NCBI RefSeq assembly: GCF_009817885.1
Contig: NZ_CP041764.1
Span: 62,001 to 126,000 of the forward strand
Reading direction: 5' to 3'
From: Serratia rhizosphaerae
GTDB lineage: Bacteria; Pseudomonadota; Gammaproteobacteria; Enterobacterales; Enterobacteriaceae
Length of the DNA: 64,000 nucleotides
Positions 8,164 through 15,521 of the stretch are shown piece after piece. Made by a program: the position numbers and the translations under genes. The notes under the pieces are model-generated. The model was given only the letters and a program-made list of their open reading frames with translations, searched no databases and was not told the origin of the DNA. Position 1 is the first letter of the stretch. Each line of letters begins with the position of its first letter.

Positions 8164-8730
8164 TCATTTTTTCACCTGCCTTGCATCATCCAGCTGGCGT
8201 ATCGAACGCAGCTGATTGTTCGCTTTGTCTATCGCCGACAGCAGCGGGTCAATCCACAGCACAGCCTGGCAATACGTCAGCGGGCCGGGGGTAATGGCGC
8301 CAAGACTGGAGCCGTCAGGGCTTCCGGTATCGCTGGACACTGCGCCGGCACGTAGACGGTGCGTGTAGTTGAGCAGCCCACCAGCAATAGCAGCGGGAAC
8401 AGCCAGATCACACGTCGGCTGATTTTTGAGGATCGTCCGGTATTCAATCTCTTTCTCCTGCGTTGCGGCGTCGGTGTTGATACCGTACCGGTGAGCGGTG
8501 GCGCTTATCTCGTTAGCGCGCTGAAACTGGAACGCCTGCTGAGAAATAATCGCAGATTGCTGATTCAATTCCTGTTGCTGGGTTTTGTTCCGTTCCTGCG
8601 CCTGCCCTATCTCGTAGCGCTGCTGGTCGATTGTCAGTAGCATTGCGAAGAATGCGAAAATGAGCACGAATATTGCCAGCGCCGGCCAATGCTCCTTAAA
8701 AAGCCTCCATCCACCGATTAGCCAGCTCAT
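8164..8730 (-). CDS. Rz-type inner-membrane spanin
   Basis: The 188-residue protein has an N-terminal membrane anchor (residues about 14-33, HWPALAIFVLIFAFFAMLLT). A periplasmic coiled coil rich in Gln and Glu follows (YEIGQAQERNKTQQQELNQQ). This is the i-spanin layout: it spans the periplasm and pairs with the Rz1 lipoprotein to disrupt the outer membrane at lysis. Its start overlaps the endolysin gene by four bases. The Rz1 gene is embedded in another frame, which supports the call. Confidence 0.88.
   Translation of the reverse strand: MSWLIGGWRLFKEHWPALAIFVLIFAFFAMLLTIDQQRYEIGQAQERNKTQQQELNQQSAIISQQAFQFQRANEISATAHRYGINTDAATQEKEIEYRTILKNQPTCDLAVPAAIAGGLLNYTHRLRAGAVSSDTGSPDGSSLGAITPGPLTYCQAVLWIDPLLSAIDKANNQLRSIRQLDDARQVKK
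8277..8447 (-). CDS. Rz1-type outer-membrane spanin lipoprotein (nested in Rz)
   Basis: A 56-residue ORF lies wholly within Rz in the +1 frame. It starts with TTG at 8447, preceded by aggag seven bases upstream. A basic N-terminus (MNTGRSSKISRR) precedes a hydrophobic core and the lipobox LLLVGC, so Cys25 is the predicted lipidated residue. The mature part is proline-rich (PEALTAPVLAPLPPAR), as in lambda Rz1. It would pair with the Rz product at the outer membrane. A GTG 12 codons later is a less likely start because it lacks a ribosome site. Confidence 0.85.
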   Translation of the reverse strand: MNTGRSSKISRRVIWLFPLLLLVGCSTTRTVYVPAQCPAIPEALTAPVLAPLPPAR

Positions 8731-9269
8731 AGCGCCACCCGCTCTTTTACCCAGCCGTACACGAATGTTTCATTCGCTGGCCGCTGCTCTGCCAGTTCGA
8801 GATAACGGGCACCCTGGCTGCAGTTCAGCGCCTTCAGCAACACACACTCACCTTCTTTACCCCGCGCGGACAAAAACGCATTAAGCGCCGTCACTGTGCG
8901 CGAGCCGATTCGGCCATCGACAATCAGGTCGGGATATAGTTTCTGCTGATGATTGAACACGTTTAACCACCGTTGCAGCCATTTACCTGGCACACTCGGC
9001 CCCATGTTCACCCCCGTGTCGCATAGTTCGGCGGCAATAGCAGGAGATACGGCAGCAATCAAATCAAAGCGGGGGCCAGTCCAGTAATCAGCGGTCAGGA
9101 TAGATAGCGCGGTTTCACGCGGTAACTGCCGCATGTCGCCGGAGTATCCGTGTGCGCGTGCAACCCGCTCAGTTATTCCCCAGCGAGTAGCGCCGCCCTT
9201 ATCTGCAGGGTTATTAACGTAGCCGCCTTCTTTGCCGAGTATCGCGTTAAAGATGTCGTCCTTTGTCAT
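8727..9269 (-). CDS. Endolysin, GH108 N-acetylmuramidase
   Basis: The 180-residue enzyme cleaves the glycan backbone of peptidoglycan during lysis. The N-terminal signature EGGYVNNPADKGGATRWGIT (residues 14-33) is diagnostic of glycoside hydrolase family 108, with Glu14 as catalytic acid. The C-terminal half (DGRIGSRTVTALNAFL) matches the peptidoglycan-binding domain that usually follows. No signal peptide or SAR segment is obvious, so release should depend on the upstream holins. It overlaps the second holin gene and the Rz gene. Confidence 0.93.
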   Translation of the reverse strand: MTKDDIFNAILGKEGGYVNNPADKGGATRWGITERVARAHGYSGDMRQLPRETALSILTADYWTGPRFDLIAAVSPAIAAELCDTGVNMGPSVPGKWLQRWLNVFNHQQKLYPDLIVDGRIGSRTVTALNAFLSARGKEGECVLLKALNCSQGARYLELAEQRPANETFVYGWVKERVAL

Positions 9270-9552
9270 GAGTGAACCTCTGCATGGGCTTTGCCAGCGT
9301 CATAACGTTGCCACGAGAAGACATGACAGCGACGCAGAACCCAACGTTGATTAGTGTCTCTGACCAGTTCGCGTAGTGATAATCGCCGGTCAATATTCTG
9401 ATGGTTACCGATGCGCTGGCCACGATCAGCAACCATGCAAAAAATGCCGCTATCGGCCTGTGTGTCGCACCATTGCGGCGGTACAGAATCATCCGCGCAG
9501 AAATAACCGCGCAGGTTATGGCATTCACGATTAAGAGGTAATTATTTAGCAT
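9247..9552 (-). CDS. Putative holin or lysis membrane protein (three segments)
   Basis: The start at 9552 is chosen because gagggggg lies just upstream; an in-frame start at 9579 has no such site. The 101-residue product has three hydrophobic segments (LLIVNAITCAVISARMI, PIAAFFAWLLIVASASVTI, TLINVGFCVAVMSS). This is the class I-like holin layout often found directly before GH108 lysozymes. It overlaps both neighbours. Which of the two adjacent small membrane proteins is holin and which is antiholin cannot be read from sequence. Confidence 0.75.
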   Translation of the reverse strand: MLNNYLLIVNAITCAVISARMILYRRNGATHRPIAAFFAWLLIVASASVTIRILTGDYHYANWSETLINVGFCVAVMSSRGNVMTLAKPMQRFTHDKGRHL

Positions 9553-9919
9553 CGCTCCCCCCTCGCCGGAACCGGTCAAAGAACCCTGTAGGGTTTTGGC
9601 TTGCAGACATCAAAAGCCGGACGGCAATAGCAGACGCCACCAGCGCACCAACAGGATCACGCGCTTCAATGTCTCCGGGCGTAGCCCATGTGATTATTGC
9701 GGCTGCGAATGGCGCGGTAAGTATCCCCACCAGCAAAGACGCAACGAATAGCGCCAGTTTCTTCCAGATGGAAAACTCAGCGGCAGAGAGTACGAATATG
9801 ACCGCCCCGGCGAACGCACCGATCAGAACACCAGAATCTACACCGGAGAGTAACCCGACAACAGTCACCCCCGTTACTGCCGCAGTAGCCGCACCAGTGG
9901 TTCCCAAAGGCTCTGCCAT
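9542..9919 (-). CDS. Phage holin (HP1/Phage_holin_2-like)
   Basis: A 125-residue membrane protein with alanine- and glycine-rich transmembrane segments (VTVVGLLSGVDSGVLIGAFAGAVIFVL and LALFVASLLVGILTAPFAAAIITW). A basic tail FDRFRRGGSDAK ends it. The start at 9919 has an aggag site; an upstream in-frame ATG at 9952 lacks one. Position at the head of the lysis cassette and the overlapping second membrane protein support a role in inner-membrane hole formation. Confidence 0.75.
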   Translation of the reverse strand: MAEPLGTTGAATAAVTGVTVVGLLSGVDSGVLIGAFAGAVIFVLSAAEFSIWKKLALFVASLLVGILTAPFAAAIITWATPGDIEARDPVGALVASAIAVRLLMSASQNPTGFFDRFRRGGSDAK

Positions 9920-10017
9920 TTTTTTGCTCCTGTTTGCTGTGTCGCTCAGCAAACGCCGGGCGCTGAAAATAAAAAGGCCACCCAGAGGCAGCCATTAGAT
10001 AAATAATTAGTTATATG

Positions 10018-10052
10018 TTGACAAGATTAGATAGTTAACTTATTATCTAATC
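10018..10052 (+). promoter_or_regulatory. Promoter and inverted-repeat operator of the RelE-type module
   Basis: TTGACA at 10018-10023 and TATTAT at 10041-10046 are separated by exactly 17 bases, a near-consensus sigma-70 promoter. Inverted arms gattagata (10025-10033) and tatctaatc (10044-10052) cover the spacer and the -10. A repressor bound there would block the promoter, as expected for toxin-antitoxin autoregulation. Confidence 0.8.
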
Positions 10053-10089
10053 ATCCCAAGCGGATATGCTCTTTAACAAGCGAGGAAAC

Positions 10090-10350
10090 ATGGTAACGGT
10101 TCAGTGGACGAAGAAAGCAACCAAACAGTTGATTTCGATAGACACAAGATACCGGAAAGCCATTAAGGATAAGGTCGGTAAGCTAACCACCTTCCCAGCG
10201 GTTGAGCTTGATATCAAAAAGCTTAAAGGCAGCGACAGCCAGTACCGTATGAGGGTCGGGGATTACCGAGTTATCTTCCAGATTGAAAATGGCGAACCGG
10301 TTATCTGCACGATTCAGGAAGTAAAGCGCAGAACATCGACAACCTACTAA
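10090..10350 (+). CDS. RelE/ParE-family toxin
   Basis: The start at 10090 follows gaggaaac; the longer ORF from 10066 lacks a good site. The 86-residue protein has the RelE fold pattern: an N-terminal strand VTVQWTKKATKQL, LKGSDSQYRMRVGDYRVIF in the middle and a basic C-terminus (VKRRTSTTY). RelE-type toxins cleave mRNA on the ribosome; ParE-type relatives poison gyrase, and sequence alone does not separate them here. The toxin gene comes before the antitoxin gene, the reverse of classical relBE and like higBA. Confidence 0.88.
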   Translation: MVTVQWTKKATKQLISIDTRYRKAIKDKVGKLTTFPAVELDIKKLKGSDSQYRMRVGDYRVIFQIENGEPVICTIQEVKRRTSTTY

Positions 10351-10415
10351 GGCGGGGAAACCCGCCAGTTTCCTCGGTGACATTAACCGCGACTCTTAGC
10401 AACCCGGAATGAAAT

Positions 10416-10775
10416 ATGTCAAAACCTCAATACATTAACGATGTGGCAGGCAAACCGCAGTATGTTGTACTGCCAATCGATGAATATGAACGCCTCATCA
10501 GTAATGATTGGGCGGACGTTCCATACCGCGCCGGCGACAACGACGACGAAGTGATCCCTCATGATGTCGTATCAATCATGGTTGACCAGGACGTCAGCCT
10601 GATCGCCGCCTGGCGTATTCACCGTGGGCTATCTCAATATGAGGTAGCCGAACGGCTCGGCACCACACAATCAGCCGTTTCGCAGTGGGAATCCGTGGAT
10701 TCAAAACCGCAGAAAAAAACCCGCGAAAAACTGGCGGCGCTATACAATTGCCGGCCAGAGCAAATGACACAATGA
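10416..10775 (+). CDS. Antitoxin with Phd-like N-terminus and XRE-type HTH
   Basis: The 119-residue protein combines two parts. The N-terminus carries GKPQYVVLPIDEYERL (residues 12-27), a Phd/YefM-like antitoxin segment. The C-terminus carries an XRE helix-turn-helix (GLSQYEVAERLGTTQSAVSQWE, residues about 70-91). It follows the RelE-type toxin by 65 bases and ends before a terminator. The likely roles are toxin neutralisation and repression of the palindromic promoter upstream. The intergenic gap is long for a two-gene TA operon. Confidence 0.83.
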   Translation: MSKPQYINDVAGKPQYVVLPIDEYERLISNDWADVPYRAGDNDDEVIPHDVVSIMVDQDVSLIAAWRIHRGLSQYEVAERLGTTQSAVSQWESVDSKPQKKTREKLAALYNCRPEQMTQ

Positions 10776-10777
10776 AC

Positions 10778-10800
10778 AAAGGCCCTTAACGGGCCTTTTT
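10778..10800 (+). terminator. Rho-independent terminator after the toxin-antitoxin pair
   Basis: A perfect stem aaaggccc / gggccttt with a taac-type loop is followed by a run of T, just after the antitoxin stop. Confidence 0.88.
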
Positions 10801-10897
10801 GTACTGCCCTGCAATGAGAACAGCCACCAGCCGTAAACGAGTCGGCGATACGGGGTTTGCCAATGTGTGTCGGATATTGGCTGGGGCTGAAATGCAA

Positions 10898-10926
10898 AAA
10901 GCCCCAGCTATTAAGCTAGGGCTTTA
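10898..10926. terminator. Bidirectional terminator-like hairpin
   Basis: The arms aaagccc and gggcttt flank an inner agct/agct pairing. A-rich and T-rich ends on both sides allow use in either direction. It separates the RelE module from the converging PIN gene. Confidence 0.75.
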
Positions 10927-10948
10927 TAAAATCTATTGGATTAATTGG

Positions 10949-11452
10949 CTAGGCAGCTAATATAAAGGATGCATTCAAGGCTAATAATAAATCGAAGGTA
11001 TTAATATACGGCACATTAAATTGCGCACAAATGTTAGGAATCAGAAACTTTTTTTTACACCGAACATCAAGTCTCTCATGCGTAACTATTGTACTTCCCA
11101 TTGTCATAGCCTTAGCTATTAACCATGCATCAGCTCCTCTTAAAAATTCATCCATTGCACCGACAGACATGGGAACCTGAGCTTGTTGTTGAGCAACATA
11201 TTGAACTATAGACGCTAGATTTTGTTGGGTTTGCACTTCACTTACAGGTAGAAACAAAGGACGATTCTTTAGTGCCCAGTCCTTTAGCTCATCATTACCA
11301 TTTATCAGTTCATCATAAACATTTTTTATGCTATATATCTGCCCGCCAGCAGAGCAACGCAATAACCAATCCCAAAATGCAGGGCAAAAATCCATGTGAT
11401 AATATTTATTTTTTGCCTCGATTAACACGTTGGCATCAATCAGATACGTCAT
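10949..11452 (-). CDS. DUF4411 / PIN-domain protein (toxin-like)
   Basis: The 167-residue protein begins MTYLIDANVLIEAKNKYY, with Asp7 in the position of the first PIN-fold acidic residue. It has a later conserved segment GADAWLIAKAMTMGSTIVTHE (Asp plus the THE motif). This is the DUF4411 pattern, a group of PIN nucleases coded next to XRE/ImmA proteins. The start overlaps the upstream gene by four bases, so the two are coupled. The base composition is clearly poorer in GC than the phage genes around it, which fits cargo. RNA cleavage is a family-based inference. Confidence 0.85.
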   Translation of the reverse strand: MTYLIDANVLIEAKNKYYHMDFCPAFWDWLLRCSAGGQIYSIKNVYDELINGNDELKDWALKNRPLFLPVSEVQTQQNLASIVQYVAQQQAQVPMSVGAMDEFLRGADAWLIAKAMTMGSTIVTHERLDVRCKKKFLIPNICAQFNVPYINTFDLLLALNASFILAA

Positions 11453-12588
11453 CCGCCTATTTCCGTCGCATATTTCCTAAGTTTTGCTGGGGCTATGCCC
11501 AACAACCTACCAGCATCTCTTAACAACACTCTACCACTTAGTGCCTCGTTAAGTATGGCTTTGCTGAACCGTGCACTATTTTTGTTTTGGGCTATGGCAT
11601 AAAAATTCCCACCGCCGCCTTCTTTGGAACGAAACTCTGCCATTAGCTCTTGATAGTATTCGTTGTAAGCATGCACATCAATAAAGCCAAGATCGTATGC
11701 TCTACGTGCAATAACATAACGACTAACATGAAGCATTTTAGCCAAGTCAACTGCGTTCTGACTGAGGGATCTCGCCGTATCCCAATGAGCATGCATTACT
11801 CTTTCAGATGCAAGGAACTCACCAGCAACGGCATTACAGAATAGCTCTTCTTTACGCTCCTCATGAGCACTAGCGGTAGATATTCCGCTTGTACCAATCC
11901 AAAGATGAGCTAGTTCATGCAACAAGGTAAACAATCTAGCAGCAGGTGCATCTGTTAGATTAATGAACACAACAGGCGCGAGCGGATCACTAATAGCGAA
12001 CCCTCTAAACTCTTCAACATTTAAAGGGCGGTGCGTATTGTTTCCTACGATCCCACTTCTCATTACTAAAATTCCAGCTTCTTCCGCAGATTCCACAATT
12101 TTTCGTTGATATTCTTCCCAAGTAAGCCCTCTTGGGTTGAGATCATTTAGCCCCAACACGTTACGTATGTCGTTGGCTACATTTACTGGGTGATCTCTGA
12201 GATTAAAGGAGCCAATGAAATTTAGTGGCTGCACTTCCTGATCGATCAAGTAATCCTTATACCATTCTTGTTTACGAATAACAGAGCGAATGGTATCAAG
12301 CATATCTATGCTCGCATTTTGAATCTCATAGTTACGGATCGTTCTCAAGTCAGGTATTGGAATCGGCTCGACGGGCGGTTGTGCAAGGAAAAAGTATGCA
12401 AACGGAATATGCAATTTGTTGGCTAATTTTTGTGCCTGCGCAAACGTAGGATTAGCGTTTCCATCCTCCCAACTGATTACTTTTTCTACTTTAACCCCAA
12501 TACCTGCGGACAAAGCATCCTCAGACATTTGAGCTCTCGCTCTTGCCCAGGAAAGTATTTGTGGATTGATTAACGCAAATTCAGCCAT
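11449..12588 (-). CDS. XRE-family HTH plus ImmA/IrrE metallopeptidase
   Basis: ATG 12588 is preferred; an extension to 12606 would use TTG without a clear ribosome site. The 379-residue protein has an N-terminal helix-turn-helix (MSEDALSAGIGVKVEKVISWE). A central zinc peptidase follows with LLHELAHLW (His224, Glu225, His228). Proteins of this form resemble a repressor fused to the peptidase that removes repressors. Paired with a PIN protein, the likely role is antitoxin and regulator that can be relieved by proteolysis. Codon use and low GC set it apart from the phage backbone. Confidence 0.87.
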   Translation of the reverse strand: MAEFALINPQILSWARARAQMSEDALSAGIGVKVEKVISWEDGNANPTFAQAQKLANKLHIPFAYFFLAQPPVEPIPIPDLRTIRNYEIQNASIDMLDTIRSVIRKQEWYKDYLIDQEVQPLNFIGSFNLRDHPVNVANDIRNVLGLNDLNPRGLTWEEYQRKIVESAEEAGILVMRSGIVGNNTHRPLNVEEFRGFAISDPLAPVVFINLTDAPAARLFTLLHELAHLWIGTSGISTASAHEERKEELFCNAVAGEFLASERVMHAHWDTARSLSQNAVDLAKMLHVSRYVIARRAYDLGFIDVHAYNEYYQELMAEFRSKEGGGGNFYAIAQNKNSARFSKAILNEALSGRVLLRDAGRLLGIAPAKLRKYATEIGG

Positions 12589-12678
12589 TTTATTTGGGTT
12601 TTTCAATTAGTTAACAAAAAAACCATACTCATCCATTACCATTAAGGTAAGACTACCGTACAGGCGTGTTTTTTTCCA

Positions 12679-12711
12679 TAAAAAAAACCCGCTCACACGA
12701 GGTTTTTTCAG
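12679..12711. terminator. Terminator-like hairpin between Q and cargo genes
   Basis: An A-rich run followed by aaaacccgctcacacgaggt and then a T run forms a short stem usable in either direction. The stem is short, so termination strength is uncertain. It lies in the 195-bp gap between the XRE/ImmA gene and Q, where no ORF is convincing. Confidence 0.45.
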
Positions 12712-12783
12712 TTGATAAGCTACGTCACTACGTAACCACTCTTATCACAATAGCCCGTGAAATTCGTAACGAAAAGAAGAATC

Positions 12784-13182
12784 TTACGCCACCTTTGAAA
12801 TTTCTGATTTATGCGTCCACGCGTCCATCTCCAAACTGGCGCCAGTCATCGCCAGGCATCCCTCGATAAAGCTCTCTGCCATCATCAGCTTCTGCCGAAC
12901 GTTCCCCTCAGATATCTTCCAGCGGCGCGCTATCTCTGACTTTGACACCCCGTAGCGATAGTGCAGCATGATTACCCCTAGCTCCCGTTCGTCCCTGACC
13001 TTCTTCAAGCGCCCCACCGCTCCGTCAATGATCAGCCCATCACTATCACAGCAGGAATCTTTGCTTTTCCCTGTTGCCGGCAGCAGCCCCTTAAAGCCAG
13101 CAGCGATCGGTGAGTACCCCACACCGCTGTTATCTTTTGCCCACTGTCCCCAACGTTCCAGCACCAACTGAATATCTCTCAT
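12784..13182 (-). CDS. Late antiterminator Q (antitermQ/DUF1133-type)
   Basis: Start 13182 is chosen because cgggag precedes it; the longer frame from 13230 has no ribosome site. The 132-residue protein begins MRDIQLVLERWGQWAKDNSG, the signature of the phage antiterminator Q family. A sigma-like helix-turn-helix follows (GVSKSEIARRWKISEGNVRQKL). Q loads on RNA polymerase at the late promoter and allows readthrough into lysis and head genes, which lie downstream on the same strand. The two cargo modules now sit between it and the lysis genes. Confidence 0.87.
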   Translation of the reverse strand: MRDIQLVLERWGQWAKDNSGVGYSPIAAGFKGLLPATGKSKDSCCDSDGLIIDGAVGRLKKVRDERELGVIMLHYRYGVSKSEIARRWKISEGNVRQKLMMAESFIEGCLAMTGASLEMDAWTHKSEISKVA

Positions 13183-13233
13183 GCTTTTTTCTCCCGGCGG
13201 CCGGCCGCATACCGGCGCGCCATTTCTCACACG

Positions 13234-14220
13234 TTATTTGATTGAACCGACCGACAATGACCAGTCCATGAATTTGAACCACAGCTCTATCTGACTTCCG
13301 TACTCCTCTTCAAATCGTGACATGTCACGATGTAGCTCATCGTGGTGTTTTCGGCACAGCGGGATGGTGAACAGGTCATGCGCTTTCGTCGCCATGCCGC
13401 CTTGCCCGTGGCCTATGATGTGGTGCGGATCGTCAGCTGTCCCACCACACGCGGCGCACGGCTGAGATTTAACCCACTTCAGGTATGGCTTGCTTTCCCA
13501 CCGCTCGCGCTTCGGCAACTTGAATAGCGCCTTCGGCGGCTCCGGGTCGATAACCAGCGTCTTGACCGCTTTCTTCACCTTCTCAGCCACAACCTGCCGC
13601 GCCGCTGGCATGTGCGTTATCTCCGCCTCTCTCCGTCCGCCGGTGTGGATCGTCGCTGGTGGCAGGCGAAGAGACGCAGAGCAAACGTCATCAGGCAGCA
13701 GATCGGCGACACCATGCATCACAGCCCACCAGCACAGCTCTGGCAACGTCAGCTGGTGGCTTTCGTCAAACAGGAAGTACGAGCGCACCATTTCCAAGAT
13801 GTACGCCGCTAGGTTAGCGTCGGCTACCACCTGCAGCTTAGGGATAGACTGCCCGCGCAGGCGGTTATCACAGCCATAACAGAGGCGCAGCGCGCTATTA
13901 CCGTAGCGCAGCGTCGTCATGTGGCGAGTATGCTCCCCTTCGATCTGGCAACCACTCTTCAGAGAAACCCAGTGCTCCAGAGAACTGATCCCACCAGCAG
14001 CACTTAGAACGCGTTCATGCTGATAGAACGGTGTAAAACGCGGATCGTTCGCCAGCTCCTGCCCATCAATCGGTAGCGCACCTGATGGCAACTTATGAAA
14101 TTCACTTGGCGCACGTGATACTAAAACCCGAGTAGAAAACAGAGGCAGAAGATCCTTACCAGGCTTGAGAAATACCAGCCCTAATTCGGGCTGGATAATT
14201 GGCTTTAGCAATGCTCTCAT
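13234..14220 (-). CDS. DUF968-domain phage protein with HNH-like C-terminus
   Basis: A 328-residue protein. The C-terminal part has CAACGGTADDPHHIIGHGQG (two CxxC-type cysteines plus DPHHIIG) and later PLCRKHHDELH, a zinc-bound HNH-like arrangement. The DUF968 family has this layout and occurs in lambdoid phages just before Q, in the region of nin-type recombination genes. Nuclease activity is plausible but not proven. Its stop codon lies within the repeated gtgtgaga element described elsewhere. Confidence 0.8.
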   Translation of the reverse strand: MRALLKPIIQPELGLVFLKPGKDLLPLFSTRVLVSRAPSEFHKLPSGALPIDGQELANDPRFTPFYQHERVLSAAGGISSLEHWVSLKSGCQIEGEHTRHMTTLRYGNSALRLCYGCDNRLRGQSIPKLQVVADANLAAYILEMVRSYFLFDESHQLTLPELCWWAVMHGVADLLPDDVCSASLRLPPATIHTGGRREAEITHMPAARQVVAEKVKKAVKTLVIDPEPPKALFKLPKRERWESKPYLKWVKSQPCAACGGTADDPHHIIGHGQGGMATKAHDLFTIPLCRKHHDELHRDMSRFEEEYGSQIELWFKFMDWSLSVGSIK

Positions 14221-14233
14221 GCTATCGACCTGC

Positions 14234-15037
14234 TCAGCTGCGCGCTTTGGCGGTCATCATCAACTTGATGAGCTCAGGTGACCGGGAGTCATAAAAATGG
14301 GGCTGCGTCTCGCGAGGATTGCCAGGGTTGGTAATATTTTTCCCGTATGCTAATCCCTTGCTAGTTACTGCCCAGAACTTCTTAACGCCACCTTTCGCTT
14401 TGCGTGATGTGCTATTACGGGAGCGGTGCTCAACAATGCCGATCTCTTCCAAACGACGGTAGGCCTCTTGAGGGCTGACCGGGATAGCATGCTCCTTCAG
14501 GATGGCACTCAGTGACATTGTTGGCCGGCTTGAGCCGTCAGCAGCATCAGATGGGGCGTCGATGGCATACGCCGGCATCAGGTTAGGGATGCCAGCAAAG
14601 TCCTGAAGCTTCTGGTAAGCACCAAGTTTTGACGAATTTGAAAGGTTAAGCAGACGGGCGGCTGATTCCAGCAACAATATCCCTGCCTGAATGCGGTCTG
14701 CTGTCTGTGGTGCAGTCCGTTCAGTCACTGCAGCGTCAAAGGTACGGATCACTTTCAGGTTAAATGCGGGGCTAATCCACATCGCGTAGGCATAAACCAG
14801 CTCTTTGCAGACATAGGTTCCGCCGTTGCGACCGGGGATTGTCTCGGTAGGCAAACTCTGCAGATCTGTAGAGTTTAATATTTCATCAGATAACGCCTGC
14901 GTTGAGTCCAATCGCAGGAAAAGCCCTGGCTGATACTTTGCCTCGCCACCAGCTGCGCGGTGTAAGTCATTCAGACAGTAACGGCCATTAACATCTTGAC
15001 GCACGGCTACGCCATCAATCGAAATTAATTGATTCAT
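14234..15037 (-). CDS. KilA-N domain protein
   Basis: Start 15037 is chosen over 15160 because gagagga lies just upstream and the KilA-N domain begins at once. The 267-residue product carries the KilA-N domain (ISIDGVAVRQDVNGRYCLND and YVCKELVYAYAMWISPAFNLKVIRTFD). KilA-N is a DNA-binding module found in phage and large DNA virus regulators and in toxic P1 KilA. A second, helical C-terminal domain follows (EHAIPVSPQEAYRRLEEIGI), resembling a winged helix. The exact function is unknown. Confidence 0.85.
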   Translation of the reverse strand: MNQLISIDGVAVRQDVNGRYCLNDLHRAAGGEAKYQPGLFLRLDSTQALSDEILNSTDLQSLPTETIPGRNGGTYVCKELVYAYAMWISPAFNLKVIRTFDAAVTERTAPQTADRIQAGILLLESAARLLNLSNSSKLGAYQKLQDFAGIPNLMPAYAIDAPSDAADGSSRPTMSLSAILKEHAIPVSPQEAYRRLEEIGIVEHRSRNSTSRKAKGGVKKFWAVTSKGLAYGKNITNPGNPRETQPHFYDSRSPELIKLMMTAKARS

Positions 15038-15143
15038 TTTTATTCCTCTCACACGTGTTTTTGACAGCCTCCCCACCCCGTCACCCGCATAGTGATTGGG
15101 GAGGCGATTAACTGCCCTTTCAACATAACCAACATCTGAATAT

Positions 15144-15521
15144 TTATCCAGCATTTGCAACCTCGCTGATATGCAAGGTAACTTTCCCGCCCTTCGTCAC
15201 CGGCCCCCACTCCGCAGACAGCTTTTTGATCTGGCTGTCATCAAGCCAAACGCGCGCCCGGGTCATCACATCAAACAATGCCTTGAAGTAGTTATCCAGG
15301 TCTCGCTTGGCTCGTGTCGGTGGATAAAACACCACTGAAACGGATAAATCACAGGTTAGCGCCCTCGGCTTAGGGTTTAACTGCTCCAGAATGCTCGCCA
15401 GCGCCTCACTGTTGAATTTTCTCCCCCTGTCGCTAACCAAGTGCCGGCCTTTGAGAGATCCCTTGTTAGGCGCTCTCCAGTAGCCATTTACGGATGGTGG
15501 GAATGGCAGCGTCAAAATCAT
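15144..15521 (-). CDS. rusA: RusA-type Holliday junction resolvase
   Basis: The 125-residue enzyme cuts four-way DNA junctions formed in phage recombination. The RusA signature is clear: N-terminal LPFPPSVNGYWR, then RAKRDLDNYFKALFDVM with acidic Asp74, Asp76 and Asp84 plus Lys80, and a later WLDDSQI. The length matches RusA. It overlaps the Dam-type methylase gene by four bases and lies in the usual nin-like recombination block. Confidence 0.93.
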   Translation of the reverse strand: MILTLPFPPSVNGYWRAPNKGSLKGRHLVSDRGRKFNSEALASILEQLNPKPRALTCDLSVSVVFYPPTRAKRDLDNYFKALFDVMTRARVWLDDSQIKKLSAEWGPVTKGGKVTLHISEVANAG

